From the NCBI RefSeq assembly GCF_011050415.1, contig NZ_DRFS01000003.1, positions 1-64,000 of the forward strand: a DNA stretch of 64,000 bases, in the 5' to 3' direction. This document shows positions 33,881-44,267 of this stretch, in pieces. The notes below the pieces were generated by a model. The model made no database searches. It was not told where the DNA came from and worked only from the letters and a program-made list of their open reading frames with translations. Made by a program: the position numbers and the translations under genes. The number at the start of each line of letters is the position of its first letter. Position 1 is the first letter of the stretch. Source of the DNA: Halomonas sp. (GTDB lineage: Bacteria > Pseudomonadota > Gammaproteobacteria > Pseudomonadales > Halomonadaceae).

Positions 33881-34867
33881 ATGTCCCCTCCCAATCTGCT
33901 TAATCGCCTTACATTTCGGCAACTACAGGTATTCCAGGCGGTATACAGTCAGCGCTCTTATTCGCGTGCGGCAGAACTATTAGGGCTTACTCAACCCGCC
34001 GTTAGCGCACAAATTCGCCAGCTTGAATTGGCATTAGGCCAAACGCTGTTTAATTATTCCGCTAAGACGCTGCACGTACTTCCTTCAGCCGACACACTTG
34101 CCCACTCAACGCGGGAAATTTTTGGTCAGCTGTCGCGCCTGCAAATGAACTTATCTGATATTAACGGCAAAATCAGCGGAGAACTTAACCTTGCCGCGGT
34201 GTCATCCGCTCAATACGTTGTGCCTTATTTACTTGCACGCTTTCGCGCACACTACCCAGACGTGCTGGTTCGCTTAAAAGTCTGTAACCGACAGCAGGCG
34301 CTGGAGCGGCTCACCAAACAGGAAGATGATCTGGTCATTATGGCAATGGTTCCCGAGGACGACCGCCTAGTAGTAATGCCGATACTTGATAACGAATTAA
34401 TTGCCGTTGTATGGCCAGAGCATCCGCTACTGTCTATGCCGGAGCCTTCATTGGCTGACTTTGCACGCCACTATGTACTGATGCGCGAGCCCGGCTCAGG
34501 TGTGCGCAATGCCTTCGAGCAAACGGCTGCTAACCAGCAAGTCGCCCTACCCCACTGCATTGAATTAGGCACGAATGAGGCTATCAAAGGAGGGGTAATG
34601 GCGCACTTGGGTGTGGCCGTGCTGCCTCGTTTAGCGGTACAGCTGGAGCTTGAGCAGGGCTTGCTTTATGAGCTTGGCTTGCCGGATTTTCCTATACACC
34701 GATCATGGTGCACGGTGTATTCGCGGGAGCGATCTCCCACACCGGTTGCTGCGCTTTTTTTAGGTTTCATTCGCGAGCATTTAGCCGACTATCGCCGCCA
34801 CTTCCAAACACCTCCAGCACCGCTACCAAGCCACGGCGTGGCATGTTTGCCAATGCTTTCGTCCTAA
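33881..34867 (+). CDS. LysR-type regulator, CbbR/YeiE-like
   Basis: The 328-residue regulator has an N-terminal winged helix-turn-helix (LTFRQLQVFQAVYSQRSYSRA, with TQPAVSAQIRQLE). The effector-binding domain runs from residue about 95 to 300. The sequence is closer to the CbbR/YeiE branch than to CysB, a judgement from the opening phrase and not from a search. It is divergent from the DUF3141 gene, with about 245 bp between them, so the two may share control, but no operator could be picked. Confidence 0.85.
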   Translation: MSPPNLLNRLTFRQLQVFQAVYSQRSYSRAAELLGLTQPAVSAQIRQLELALGQTLFNYSAKTLHVLPSADTLAHSTREIFGQLSRLQMNLSDINGKISGELNLAAVSSAQYVVPYLLARFRAHYPDVLVRLKVCNRQQALERLTKQEDDLVIMAMVPEDDRLVVMPILDNELIAVVWPEHPLLSMPEPSLADFARHYVLMREPGSGVRNAFEQTAANQQVALPHCIELGTNEAIKGGVMAHLGVAVLPRLAVQLELEQGLLYELGLPDFPIHRSWCTVYSRERSPTPVAALFLGFIREHLADYRRHFQTPPAPLPSHGVACLPMLSS

Positions 34868-35012
34868 TGCTTAGGGGGATCAGGCGGTGTCTTGTTGGTC
34901 ATTAAATATGTTACATTAGCGTCTATTAGTCTGATTGATTATCTAACCAGTTATGCATCAATTGGCAGGTTTGTATCCCATGCCGGTCGCACAATAGAGA
35001 GGCTCTGTCACT

Positions 35013-36071
35013 ATGAGCAATAACCCCACCCAACGCGTGTCCAGTGGTGAAAAATACCGCAACGAACATGGCATGTCGGTGATCAAAGATGGCATGAAGC
35101 AGCGTAAAGAGCAGGCAGAAGCCCCTACTCTTGAGCGCAAGCCAAAGTGGCTACGAGCCCAGATCCCGGGTGGCGAGCGTTTTGAAGCGGTTAAGAAGAA
35201 TGTCGCGACGCACCGGCTAAGCACGGTCTGTGCTGAGTCACACTGCCCCAATATGGGTGAGTGTTGGAGTAACGGGACCGCTACGATCATGCTGATGGGG
35301 TCGGTCTGTACACGCGCCTGTCGATTCTGCGCAGTGGATACCGGTAACCCTCAGGGCTGGTTAGATCATGAAGAGCCGGAAAATACCGCTAAATCGGTTG
35401 AGCTAATGGGCTTGCGTTATATAGTGCTGACCTCGGTCGACCGTGATGACCTGGACGATGGAGGCGCAACGCATTACGCCAACTGTATTCGTGCCATTAA
35501 AGCGCGTACGCCTGATGTCGTTGTAGAAGCGCTAACCCCTGACTTTGATGGCGAAACGTCCGCTATTGAGCGAGTGGTCGATTCTGGCTTGCAGGTATTC
35601 GCGCAAAATGTTGAAACGGTAGAGCGTTTAACAAGACGCGTACGCGACCCGCGGGCTGGCTATCGTAAAACGCTTGATGTGCTTGCCCATGCTAAGCGCT
35701 ACCGTCCTGACATCATCACTAAGACCAGCTTGATGCTCGGCTTAGGTGAAACCGATGAAGAGATATTACAAACCTTTGACGACCTACGTGAGATCGGTGT
35801 CGATATCGTGACGCTCGGCCAGTATCTGCGTCCGACTAAAAACCATCTATCTGTAGAGCGCTGGGTAACACCTGAAGAGTTTGATCGTTATCGCGTTCTT
35901 GGCCTGGAAAAAGGCTTTATGGAAGTTCCCTCCGGCCCCTTAGTGCGATCAAGCTATCGCGCTGACAGGGTCTTTGAGAAAAACAATCTGGGGCTTGCCT
36001 CACCCGCCTCAGTGCCCGGTCAGGAACAGCAAGCGAACCACAACCTTATCCCTACGCTTAACGTTGGATAG
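35013..36071 (+). CDS. lipA: lipoyl synthase
   Basis: Radical SAM enzyme of 352 residues. It inserts two sulfur atoms into protein-bound octanoyl groups to make lipoate for the 2-oxoacid dehydrogenases. The auxiliary 4Fe-4S cluster site is [13 protein letters not shown], the radical SAM site is CTRACRFC, and the C-terminal SSYRAD serine ligand is present. It is convergent with lipB, whose product it acts on. Confidence 0.97.
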   Translation: MSNNPTQRVSSGEKYRNEHGMSVIKDGMKQRKEQAEAPTLERKPKWLRAQIPGGERFEAVKKNVATHRLSTVCAESHCPNMGECWSNGTATIMLMGSVCTRACRFCAVDTGNPQGWLDHEEPENTAKSVELMGLRYIVLTSVDRDDLDDGGATHYANCIRAIKARTPDVVVEALTPDFDGETSAIERVVDSGLQVFAQNVETVERLTRRVRDPRAGYRKTLDVLAHAKRYRPDIITKTSLMLGLGETDEEILQTFDDLREIGVDIVTLGQYLRPTKNHLSVERWVTPEEFDRYRVLGLEKGFMEVPSGPLVRSSYRADRVFEKNNLGLASPASVPGQEQQANHNLIPTLNVG

Positions 36072-36104
36072 AACCAGACACCTTACATTTGCATGACTCT
36101 TTGT

Positions 36105-36140
36105 CGCTATAAAGATGTCGCAAAACCGGACTTTATAGCG
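36105..36140. repeat. 10-bp inverted repeat between lipA and lipB
   Basis: CGCTATAAAG (36105-36114) and CTTTATAGCG (36131-36140) with a 16-nt loop. It overlaps the lipB stop codon. No T run follows on either strand, so a Rho-independent terminator is doubtful; an RNA-stability role is possible. Confidence 0.4.
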
Positions 36141-36798
36141 GCAGTGGATTTTTGCTAGGCAGTAGAGGACGCTTTAACTTTGCTGCTAGAGCCTGCGCTA
36201 ACTGCTCTCCTACACAGTGATCGCTGGGGAGCTTAACAAGATCAGCCAGTTTCACCATAGACATTCCCGCATAGCCGCAAGGGTTAATGCGCGAAAAAGG
36301 GCTGAGGTCACCATCAACATTTAATGCCACCCCGTGAAAGCTTGCTCCCCTTCGAATACGCAACCCGAGTGATGCGATTTTCGCCTCACCCATCTCGGTG
36401 GGCACATAAACGCCTGGCGCATCCGGCCGAGCACGCGCTGTAACACCATAGCCGTTTAGCACGTCGATGACGGCATTTTCCAGCGCAGTTACCAACTCAC
36501 GCACCCCAATATTACTCCGCCGCACATCTAGCAGTGGGTAGAGTACTACCTGCCCTGGCCCGTGATAGGTGACCTGCCCACCCCGATCCGTATGTACCAC
36601 CGGAATATCACCCGGCATGAGCAAATGCTCCGGCTTACCCGCCTGGCCTTGCGTAAAAACAGGGTCATGCTCAACAAGCCAGAACTGATCCGGCGTTGCT
36701 GAGTCACGGGTATCGGTCAGCGCACGCATCGCCTCCCATACCGGCTGGTAGGGTTGGCGACCCAAATTGTGAAATTCAATTGGCGCTGAAAATTCCAC
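36133..36798 (-). CDS. lipB: octanoyltransferase
   Basis: The 221-residue enzyme moves octanoate from acyl-carrier protein to lipoate-dependent proteins, the step before lipA. The active-site Lys and Cys lie in [11 protein letters not shown] and INPCGYAG. The N-terminal [12 protein letters not shown] is the substrate loop. Its start lies 2 bp from the ybeD stop, and the two are coupled. Confidence 0.96.
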   Translation of the reverse strand: MEFSAPIEFHNLGRQPYQPVWEAMRALTDTRDSATPDQFWLVEHDPVFTQGQAGKPEHLLMPGDIPVVHTDRGGQVTYHGPGQVVLYPLLDVRRSNIGVRELVTALENAVIDVLNGYGVTARARPDAPGVYVPTEMGEAKIASLGLRIRRGASFHGVALNVDGDLSPFSRINPCGYAGMSMVKLADLVKLPSDHCVGEQLAQALAAKLKRPLLPSKNPLPL

Positions 36799-36800
36799 GC

Positions 36801-37112
36801 TTAAACCACCATATGAACGCGACCGGTCGCCTTTAAGTCTTCGAACAGCTCTTTAATTTGCTGCTCTCCGGTGGCTCGAATCATCACTCGCACAGACTGG
36901 TAACGACCGTTACGGCTGTCGACTACCTGCATTGTGGTTGCATCAAAATCCGGCGCATGGCGCACAATGACCTGACAAACACAGGCTGGAAAATCGTCAG
37001 CTGCATCACCAACAACTTTTAATGAGTAATCACAGGGAAAAGTGATTTTAGGTGGCTCTAGCGCCACCGGTTGACGCAAATCGCGCAATCCCTTGGGAGT
37101 ACCTTTTTTCAT
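36801..37112 (-). CDS. ybeD: YbeD / UPF0250 (DUF493) protein
   Basis: Small ACT-like protein of 103 residues. The conserved segments are [29 protein letters not shown] and the C-terminal RVHMVV. The role is unknown; its fixed place next to lipB in gammaproteobacteria suggests a lipoate or peptidoglycan link, but no activity is shown. It is downstream of dacA by 61 bp. Confidence 0.93.
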   Translation of the reverse strand: MKKGTPKGLRDLRQPVALEPPKITFPCDYSLKVVGDAADDFPACVCQVIVRHAPDFDATTMQVVDSRNGRYQSVRVMIRATGEQQIKELFEDLKATGRVHMVV

Positions 37113-37173
37113 GTCGAACTCATCATCACAATTGCATAAATTAAGCTTGGCGAAGGTCTAAATATTAGTCGTC

Positions 37174-38391
37174 TTAGTCAGTAAAGTTGCTGATCAGGCC
37201 GCTGAAAAAGCGCCGCACCTGGTCAAATAGGCGCTTGAAAAGACCACCCTCTTCAACATTCTCCAGTGCCACCAAGCGACGTTCGCCGACAACTTCATCA
37301 CCTAAATGGACTTCCAGTGTGCCCACTTCGTCACCCACTGCGATGGGGGCCTGTAAATCAGAATCAAGATTTAGCCGCGCCCGCAGCTCTTCGTTACGAT
37401 TACGCGGCAGTGTCATAAAGACTTCTTCATCAACGCCCACGCGCAGTTCATTAATGTCGCCCCCCCAAATGCGCGGTGTCGCGAGTACTGCACCTCGCTC
37501 ATAAAGCTTGGTAGTCTCATAAAAACGGAAACCATAGCTAAGCAGTTTTTGCGTTTCCTGAGCGCGCGCTTCTTCTGAACTGGTTCCCATCACCACAGAA
37601 ATTAAGCGCATATCATCGCGCTTAGCCGACGCCACTAAACCAAAGCCTGCTTCTGTGGTCCAGCCGGTTTTCAAGCCATCAACGGTAGGGTCACGCCACA
37701 GCAAACGGTTGCGGTTGGGCTGGTCGATGCCGGCAAAAGAGAACGTCCGCTGGGAGTAGATTGCGTAGTGCTCTGGGTAATCATTGATAATATATTGCGA
37801 CAACAGCGCCATATCACGGGCGCTTGAGTAGTGGTTATCACCCGGCAGACCGGTTGCATTCTGGAAGTTAGTGTTATGCATGCCCAAGCGCGTAGCGTGC
37901 TGGTTCATCAAGTCAGCAAAAGGCGCTTCACCGCCCGCTAAGTGTTCAGCCATGGCCACACTAGCATCGTTGCCTGAAACAATAATAATGCCGTGAAGAA
38001 GGTTATCTACTGATACCTGATCACCAACTTCAATAAACATTTTAGAGCCACCTGTGCGCCAGGCATTCTCACTAATGTTGATCATATCCGTTAGGTTGAT
38101 GGAGCCGCGATCAAGCTCCCTCTCCACTAAATAGGCGGTCATTAACTTTGTGAGGCTTGCAGGTGGCAGGCGCTCATCTGAGTTATGTTCCGCTAATACC
38201 CGACCGCTATGTGCGTCCATCAATATCCATGAACTTGCCGCTAGCTGAGGTGCAGCCGGAATAATAGTTTGCGGCTGCGGCACTGCCGGTTGCGGAACTG
38301 ACTGGGCAATGGCAGGTATGGCAACGGATGCCATAGCAGCAACAACAACACACAGCCGAGCGGAGCGACTAATGGATGTAAACACGTTCAT
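37174..38391 (-). CDS. dacA: D-alanyl-D-alanine carboxypeptidase, PBP5/6 type
   Basis: The 405-residue penicillin-binding protein trims the terminal D-Ala of peptidoglycan stem peptides in the periplasm. Signal peptide at residues about 1-30 (AIPAIAQ). The active sites are SLTK in PASLTKLMTAY, SGN in IVSGNDASVA, and KTG in DGLKTGW. The C-terminal amphipathic anchor is present (KRLFDQVRRFFSGLIS). I chose ATG 38391 because the preceding 29 codons do not look like a secretion signal. Confidence 0.95.
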   Translation of the reverse strand: MNVFTSISRSARLCVVVAAMASVAIPAIAQSVPQPAVPQPQTIIPAAPQLAASSWILMDAHSGRVLAEHNSDERLPPASLTKLMTAYLVERELDRGSINLTDMINISENAWRTGGSKMFIEVGDQVSVDNLLHGIIIVSGNDASVAMAEHLAGGEAPFADLMNQHATRLGMHNTNFQNATGLPGDNHYSSARDMALLSQYIINDYPEHYAIYSQRTFSFAGIDQPNRNRLLWRDPTVDGLKTGWTTEAGFGLVASAKRDDMRLISVVMGTSSEEARAQETQKLLSYGFRFYETTKLYERGAVLATPRIWGGDINELRVGVDEEVFMTLPRNRNEELRARLNLDSDLQAPIAVGDEVGTLEVHLGDEVVGERRLVALENVEEGGLFKRLFDQVRRFFSGLISNFTD

Positions 38392-38488
38392 AACGACAGT
38401 CTCACTTACTTGAAAGCTTACTTGCAAAGCTAATTTGTAAAAAACGGCGGCGCGTAAACCGCACCATAGAAAATACATAGGGTGTTAA

Positions 38489-39538
38489 TTATCGCACAAC
38501 AAACACTTGGGGGAAGCCTGCTTGACGCAGCGCCTCTCTAGCCTGGGACTCTTGCGCAGGTGCAATCGGGCCTACTTGTACGCGGTACATATCCGCATCG
38601 TTCATTATGCGTACTGAATGGGGCTGCTCGCCTTCCAGACGCTGCTGTAACTGCTGAGCGCCTTCCGGATTACCCAAAGCGGCTATTTGCAAATACACAG
38701 CATCACCGGTACCGCTAGCTGTTGGCGAGGCTTGCTGTGATGGCGTCGCTTGCGAAGCCGCAGGTGCAGCTGGCGCAGCCGCTAGACGTTGCTCTGGCAT
38801 AGCGCTCGCTGCAGGTGCTTGTCGCTGGCTTTGCGAAGGCGAACTGTTTGCTCCCCCGCGTTGGGCCAACCACTGTTCTGGGTCGATCGCTTCAACCTTA
38901 ACGGGGCCGGTACCATTATCAAGGAAACCAAGACGAGCCGCCGCTGCGTAGGATAGATCGATTTCTCGATCACTATGGAATGGTCCGCGATCATTAACTC
39001 TCACAATAACCGACTGGCCACTATCCAGACTTGTTACCCGCGCAAAGGTGGGCAACGGAAGCGAGCGGTGAGCCGCTGACATTTTGTACATGTCATAAAT
39101 TTCACCGTTGGACGTGGCATAACCGTGAAATTTTTCACCATACCATGAGGCAGTGCCGCGCCTTTCGTAACCAGTCGCGTCGGGCAGCACTTGATAGGTT
39201 TTACCCCATACCTCATAGGTCGGGCGATTGCCGCCTCGGGAAAGTTGCTCTATGCGCGGTTCAGCATCCGGCACTTTGGTCACATCAGGTGGCTCAAGGG
39301 GATAGGCATCCCCACTCATGGCATAACGCCCGCCGCTAGTGGCAGCCGCCGTCGAGGCCGCTGGAGCCGCCGATTGGCTAGTCGAACTAGGCGCATCAAC
39401 GCGCTGCGTTTCGTTGCTGGCACAACCACTAATCAGCGCGAGCAAAGTCACGATCCCACCTGCCCGCTGCGCTCTTTTCAACTGATCTTTAGTCATCCTG
39501 CTGCTTATCAGCCAATTTTTTGCCAGCATCATACTCAT
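38489..39538 (-). CDS. rlpA: septal ring lytic transglycosylase RlpA
   Basis: Lipoprotein of 349 residues (lipobox LISGC). The double-psi beta-barrel domain follows (GTASWYGEKFHGYATSNGE, then VNDRGPFHSDREIDLSYAAA). The C-terminal SPOR domain (VYLQIAALGNPEGAQQL onward) binds denuded glycan at the septum. RlpA cleaves naked glycan strands in Pseudomonas. The mltB stop overlaps its ATG (ATGA). The start gives an unusually long n-region before the hydrophobic signal core; ATG 39496 would give a tighter one. Confidence 0.93.
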   Translation of the reverse strand: MSMMLAKNWLISSRMTKDQLKRAQRAGGIVTLLALISGCASNETQRVDAPSSTSQSAAPAASTAAATSGGRYAMSGDAYPLEPPDVTKVPDAEPRIEQLSRGGNRPTYEVWGKTYQVLPDATGYERRGTASWYGEKFHGYATSNGEIYDMYKMSAAHRSLPLPTFARVTSLDSGQSVIVRVNDRGPFHSDREIDLSYAAAARLGFLDNGTGPVKVEAIDPEQWLAQRGGANSSPSQSQRQAPAASAMPEQRLAAAPAAPAASQATPSQQASPTASGTGDAVYLQIAALGNPEGAQQLQQRLEGEQPHSVRIMNDADMYRVQVGPIAPAQESQAREALRQAGFPQVFVVR

Positions 39539-40575
39539 GCCTCGTCCTCATACTGCTCAGCAATCGCTTCGGCTAACTCTGATACAGCCATGGCATAGAG
39601 GTGGCTATGGTTATAGCGAGTAATCACGTAAAAATTGAACTCACCAAACCGGTAACGGGTCTCGCCATCGGCGAATTCAAGCGCCAAAGGTACTACTAGC
39701 AACTCATCGTCTAATGGCTCGGCTGGCTCAAACCCATGCTCAGCAAGCTCCGCCACACTCACGGTGGGCGCCGATGTTTGATTGAAAGAGAGCTCTTGCA
39801 TCAACCCTTCAGGCATCTCTTCAGGACCACTCGCCTGATGGTAAATAGGTGCGCCAGCCACCCAGCGGTGTTCGGCAAAGTAATTGGCTACACTGCCAAT
39901 GGCGTCCACCGGGTTTTCCCACAGATCGCGAATACCATCATCATCGAAATCAACGGCGTAAGCTTGATAACTAGTAGGAATGAACTGGGGGTAGCCCATT
40001 GCTCCGGCATAAGAACCACGTAACTCGGTCGGGTCAACCTGCTGTTCATAGGCAATACGTAAAAATGCGGCTAACTCACCACGAAAAAAAGTGCCCCTTA
40101 CCGGGTGATGAAAGGCCAGCGTTGCCAATGAATCAAGCACACGATGCTGCCCTTTATGGCGTCCATAGTAGGTTTCTACGCCAATAATGGCGGTAATGAT
40201 CTCCGCAGGTACACCGTAGATACTTTCAGCGCGTGCCAAAGTCTCAGCGTGCGCCTGCATAAATTCAACGCCCTCTTGAATACGCTGCTCAGTGAGAAAA
40301 ATAGCGCGGTACTCATGCCATTGCAGGCGGCGCTCAGCGGCACCCTCCATTGCATCTAAGACACTTTGGGTAAAATTGGCCTGCTCTAAGGCTTCGACTA
40401 ACCACGCTTGCGGTACGCCCTGCTCAACCAGCTCATCCACCAAGGCTTGGGTATCGTCATGCTGAGATGGAGCAAAATGATGTTGCGCAGACTCATCAGC
40501 AAATAATGTAGGCGTTGCCCAGCACATCAATGCTGCCAGCAAACAGCTGCTCGCCTTTCTGTGGACCTTGTTCAT
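39535..40575 (-). CDS. mltB: lytic murein transglycosylase B
   Basis: The 346-residue enzyme cleaves glycan strands in the periplasm. The catalytic Glu lies in IIGVETYYGRHKG, with GAMGYPQFIPTSYQAYAVDFDDD typical of the MltB/SltB family, and the C-terminus shows NFYVITRYNHSHLYAMAV. A signal peptide starts at MNKVHRKASS; there is no lipobox, unlike E. coli MltB, so it is probably soluble (SltB1-like). Start 40575 has GGAGAG upstream. Confidence 0.94.
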   Translation of the reverse strand: MNKVHRKASSCLLAALMCWATPTLFADESAQHHFAPSQHDDTQALVDELVEQGVPQAWLVEALEQANFTQSVLDAMEGAAERRLQWHEYRAIFLTEQRIQEGVEFMQAHAETLARAESIYGVPAEIITAIIGVETYYGRHKGQHRVLDSLATLAFHHPVRGTFFRGELAAFLRIAYEQQVDPTELRGSYAGAMGYPQFIPTSYQAYAVDFDDDGIRDLWENPVDAIGSVANYFAEHRWVAGAPIYHQASGPEEMPEGLMQELSFNQTSAPTVSVAELAEHGFEPAEPLDDELLVVPLALEFADGETRYRFGEFNFYVITRYNHSHLYAMAVSELAEAIAEQYEDEA

Positions 40576-40656
40576 TGACTCTCCATTCCTGAACTCTCTA
40601 TTCCAGAACCGTCCATTCCCGAGCAACGCGCGCGCGAATCAGTAAAAAGTTTATCT

Positions 40657-41817
40657 CTAACGCGACAGCAAACGGCGGTGGGCATGTATCGACATGAGAA
40701 TACCGAAACCAGCCAACAAGGTCACGCTTGAGGTGCCACCATAACTTACCAACGGAAGCGGTACGCCAACCACGGGCAAAATGCCGCTCACCATTCCCAT
40801 ATTGACAAATACATAGATAAAAAAAGTTAAGATAATACTGCCTGCCACCAAGCGGCCAAACGTGTCTTGTGCGCCGCTCGCCATCCACAGGCCTCGGCTC
40901 ACAATCAACAGATAAAGGCACAGCAGCACCACCATTCCCACTAAACCGAACTCTTCTCCTAACACGGCAATAATGAAATCGGTATGTCGCTCTGGCAAAA
41001 ACTCTAACTGAGACTGTGTTCCCTCAAGCCATCCTTTACCCCAGACGCCTCCACTGCCAATCGCCGTGGTAGATTGAATAATATTCCACCCTGATCCCAA
41101 CGGATCGCTCTCAGGGTTTAAAAACGTTAATACGCGCTGGCGCTGGTAGTTGTGCATGTTCATCCACAAAGCGGGAATACACGCAGCACCCACCACAGCC
41201 ACAAAACCAATTAAACGCCAAGACAAACCCGCCAATAGCACTACGATGATCGCCGCACTCGATATCAGTAGTGAGGTACCCAAATCAGGTTGAATTGCCG
41301 TAAGCACTACCGGCACGCCAATAATGACAGCGCAAACGATGATATCGCGCAGGCGCGGTGGTAATTCACAGCGGTTAAGATAGGCCGCCACCATTAATGG
41401 CACCGCTAGCTTCATCATTTCTGATGGCTGAAAGCGTATAACACCAGGGATCACTAACCACCGCTTAGCACCCATCCCCACATCGCCCACCAGATCAACT
41501 GCAACTAGCATTGCTACGCCAATTAAGTAGGCCAGCGGCGCCCAACGCAGAAACGTGGATGGCGAGAACTGGGCAATGATCACCATCCCCACGAGCGCTA
41601 TACAAAAACGCACGCCCTGGGCAATCACGGCGTCGATTGACTGCCCTGAAGCGCTATAAAGAACGATTAAACCACTACTCATCAACAGTAGCAGTAGACC
41701 AAGCAGCCATGGATCAATATGAATTCGTTCCCAGATGCTCTTTCGACGTGCAATACCGCTGGTAGGAGGACGAACAGGGTAGCCTCGCATGGATCGGGCA
41801 ATAAACTGCCAAGGCAT
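40657..41817 (-). CDS. mrdB: rod-shape glycan polymerase RodA
   Basis: SEDS-family polymerase of 386 residues with about ten membrane helices. It polymerises lipid II glycan for the side wall together with PBP2. Conserved features are LGSGWNIIQSTTAIGSGG, EFLPERHTDFIIAVLGEE and LPLVSYGGTSSVT. It starts 3 bp after the mrdA stop, as expected for the partner pair. ATG 41817 is the only start with the N-terminal segment. Confidence 0.96.
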   Translation of the reverse strand: MPWQFIARSMRGYPVRPPTSGIARRKSIWERIHIDPWLLGLLLLLMSSGLIVLYSASGQSIDAVIAQGVRFCIALVGMVIIAQFSPSTFLRWAPLAYLIGVAMLVAVDLVGDVGMGAKRWLVIPGVIRFQPSEMMKLAVPLMVAAYLNRCELPPRLRDIIVCAVIIGVPVVLTAIQPDLGTSLLISSAAIIVVLLAGLSWRLIGFVAVVGAACIPALWMNMHNYQRQRVLTFLNPESDPLGSGWNIIQSTTAIGSGGVWGKGWLEGTQSQLEFLPERHTDFIIAVLGEEFGLVGMVVLLCLYLLIVSRGLWMASGAQDTFGRLVAGSIILTFFIYVFVNMGMVSGILPVVGVPLPLVSYGGTSSVTLLAGFGILMSIHAHRRLLSR

Positions 41818-41820
41818 GGC

Positions 41821-43728
41821 TTAGTTACCCTCCACATTGGCATTATCTTCTTGCAGCACTTCACGCACCTCGTCAACGTCCGGCGCATCGCTTTTCAGTA
41901 TCCAAGCATCTGTCATTGCGCGAGCCAAATGGGCAGCATGGGTACTACCACCACCGGCATTTTCGACAATCACTGACACCGCAATTTGGGGGTCTTCTAA
42001 CGGCGCAAAGGCCATAAATAGCGCATGATCACGTAACCGTTCGGCTAACTCGTCGGCGTTATAACGCTGATCCTGGCCAAGCGAAAAGACCTGTGCCGTA
42101 CCTGACTTACCGCCCATCCGGTACTCAAGGCCAACGCCTGTCCGACGGGCCGTGCCTTCATTGCCACTAATAACCTTTTCCATACCGCTGAATACGCGAT
42201 CCCACCAGCTGTCATTGGCGAGCTTAATATCATCCAACGTATCAGGCAGATCACGTGGCACCGGTGTATCGCCTATCTGGCGCGCCAAGCGAGGCTTTAC
42301 CCAATGCCCACGGTTGGCCAGAACTGCCGTAGCACTTGCAAGCTGAAGTGGTGTGACTTGCCAGTAGCCTTGCCCAATACCTACCGACAGCGTTTCGCCG
42401 GGGTACCACGGCTGATTGAAGCGACCACGCTTCCAATCCCGGGAGGGCATTAAGGCCCCGCTTTCACCTTGTACATCATGGGCAACACGCTGCCCAAACC
42501 CAAAGTTGCTCATTTGCTCATGCAGGTTGTCGATACCCAGATCATGCGCCAAGGTGTAATAGTAAGTATTATTTGAGACCGCAATCGAGCGCTCCATATC
42601 CACACGACCATGCCCCCAGCGCAGCCAATTTCGATAGCGGCGAGAGTCATTAGGTAGCTGATAAAAGCCAGGATCATTGATAGTGCTATCGGGAGTGATG
42701 ACCCCTTCCACTAAACCCGCCAACGCTAAAAACGGCTTAATCGTTGAGCCAGGCGGATAATGCCCACGAATGGCACGGTTAAACAGCGGTAGATCAAGGT
42801 CTTCCTGTAAGCCGCGATAAGAAGCAACATCAATACCCGTCACAAACTGGTTACTGTCAAACCCGGGTGTGGATACCATCGCGAGGATTTCACCAGTATC
42901 CGGCACAATGGCGACTATTGACCCACGGCGACCATCAAGCAGTTCGTAAGCCAGCATCTGCAATGATCTATCCAGCGTTAGGGTCAAATTCTCGCCTGGC
43001 ACTGGATCTGTACGCCCTAACTCTCTTAACACCCGCCCCCGGGCATTGGTTTCCACTTTGCGCAAACCCGCCTGGCCGTGCAGCTCTTCTTCATAAAAGC
43101 GCTCAATGCCGGTTTTACCAATAAAGTGTGTCCCCGCGTAACGACCCGTATCTAGCGTTTCCATCTCTTCAGCGTTAATCCGACCCACATAACCTAACGC
43201 ATGGGCCATGACTTCTGCATCGGGATAGAATCGTAGTGGCTGGGCCTCTACTTCAACACCAGGCAGGCGGTGACGATTGACCGCAAGGCGGGCAATTTGG
43301 TCTTCATTAAGATCGCTAGTAAGCAGTGCAGGCTGAAACGGCCGTTGCCGCTGACGTGAGCGTACATTGAACGCCTCAATCTCTTCTTCAGGCAGTTCAA
43401 GCAGCTCCACCAGTAATGCCAAGGTCTCATCTAAGTTATCGACGCGCTCACGGACCAGGGTCAAATTGTACGTTGGCCGATTTTCAGCCAGCAGTACGCC
43501 GTTACGGTCGTAGATCAAACCTCGATTGGGAGGAAGAGGCTCTACCCTTACGCGGTTATTTTCAGATCGGGTGCTGTAAAGGTCATGCTGAACAATTTGC
43601 AAATAGACAAGACGACCCATCAACAAACCTGCCAGGGTCAATACCAATAATATAGCGAGCAGCGCTCTAACACGAAAAACACGCAATTCTTGCTCAGAGT
43701 TTTTTAGCGTATTAGGGCGCTTGAGCAT
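41821..43728 (-). CDS. mrdA: penicillin-binding protein 2
   Basis: The 635-residue transpeptidase cross-links side-wall peptidoglycan together with RodA. One membrane helix (about residues 21-40), the pedestal domain, and the transpeptidase domain are present. Active-site motifs are STIK in PPGSTIKPFLAL, SNN in AVSNNTYY and KSGT in GGKSGTAQV. I chose ATG 43728 by similarity to the family N-terminus; 43755 is also possible. It lies 71 bp after rlmH. Confidence 0.95.
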   Translation of the reverse strand: MLKRPNTLKNSEQELRVFRVRALLAILLVLTLAGLLMGRLVYLQIVQHDLYSTRSENNRVRVEPLPPNRGLIYDRNGVLLAENRPTYNLTLVRERVDNLDETLALLVELLELPEEEIEAFNVRSRQRQRPFQPALLTSDLNEDQIARLAVNRHRLPGVEVEAQPLRFYPDAEVMAHALGYVGRINAEEMETLDTGRYAGTHFIGKTGIERFYEEELHGQAGLRKVETNARGRVLRELGRTDPVPGENLTLTLDRSLQMLAYELLDGRRGSIVAIVPDTGEILAMVSTPGFDSNQFVTGIDVASYRGLQEDLDLPLFNRAIRGHYPPGSTIKPFLALAGLVEGVITPDSTINDPGFYQLPNDSRRYRNWLRWGHGRVDMERSIAVSNNTYYYTLAHDLGIDNLHEQMSNFGFGQRVAHDVQGESGALMPSRDWKRGRFNQPWYPGETLSVGIGQGYWQVTPLQLASATAVLANRGHWVKPRLARQIGDTPVPRDLPDTLDDIKLANDSWWDRVFSGMEKVISGNEGTARRTGVGLEYRMGGKSGTAQVFSLGQDQRYNADELAERLRDHALFMAFAPLEDPQIAVSVIVENAGGGSTHAAHLARAMTDAWILKSDAPDVDEVREVLQEDNANVEGN

Positions 43729-43799
43729 GGCAACGATGACTCTCAAAACAGACATTGGGCGCAGCAGGTTATGAAAAGTGATTACTCACCCTTCAACCG

Positions 43800-44267
43800 T
43801 TAGCGGTGATAAGGGTGACCCACCAGTAGTGTCCAGGCACGATATAGCTGTTCGGCCAACATAATACGTACCAAGGGGTGCGGCAGCGTGAGCGGCGAAA
43901 GCGACCAAGCTTTTTCAGCCATCGCTGAAAGCGATGGTTCAAGGCCGTCTGGCCCACCGACCAATAACACAATATCGCGTCCGGTCATTCTCCAGGCGTC
44001 AGCTTCTTGAGCCAGTTGCTCGGTGGTCCAGGGTTTGCCTTTCACTTCTAAGGCCACTATATATTCGTCGCCACGCAGCTTGTCTCGAATACGCTGCGCT
44101 TCTTGGGCACGCGCTTTAGCAATATCGGCATTCTTGCCACGCTGGCCGAGCGCAATTTCTTCAATCTCAAGATGAAAATCTTTAGGCAGCCGTTTTCGAT
44201 AGGTTTCCACGCCCTCTTCTACCCAGGCTGGCATTTTGTTACCTACCGCTAACAGCCGGATTTTCAT
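43800..44267 (-). CDS. rlmH: 23S rRNA pseudouridine-1915 N3-methyltransferase
   Basis: SPOUT methyltransferase of 155 residues that methylates pseudouridine 1915 of 23S rRNA. The knotted SAM site is LLVGGPDGLEPS and the C-terminus is GHPYHR, the RlmH hallmark. It overlaps the rsfS stop by 4 bp (ATGA). Confidence 0.97.
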   Translation of the reverse strand: MKIRLLAVGNKMPAWVEEGVETYRKRLPKDFHLEIEEIALGQRGKNADIAKARAQEAQRIRDKLRGDEYIVALEVKGKPWTTEQLAQEADAWRMTGRDIVLLVGGPDGLEPSLSAMAEKAWSLSPLTLPHPLVRIMLAEQLYRAWTLLVGHPYHR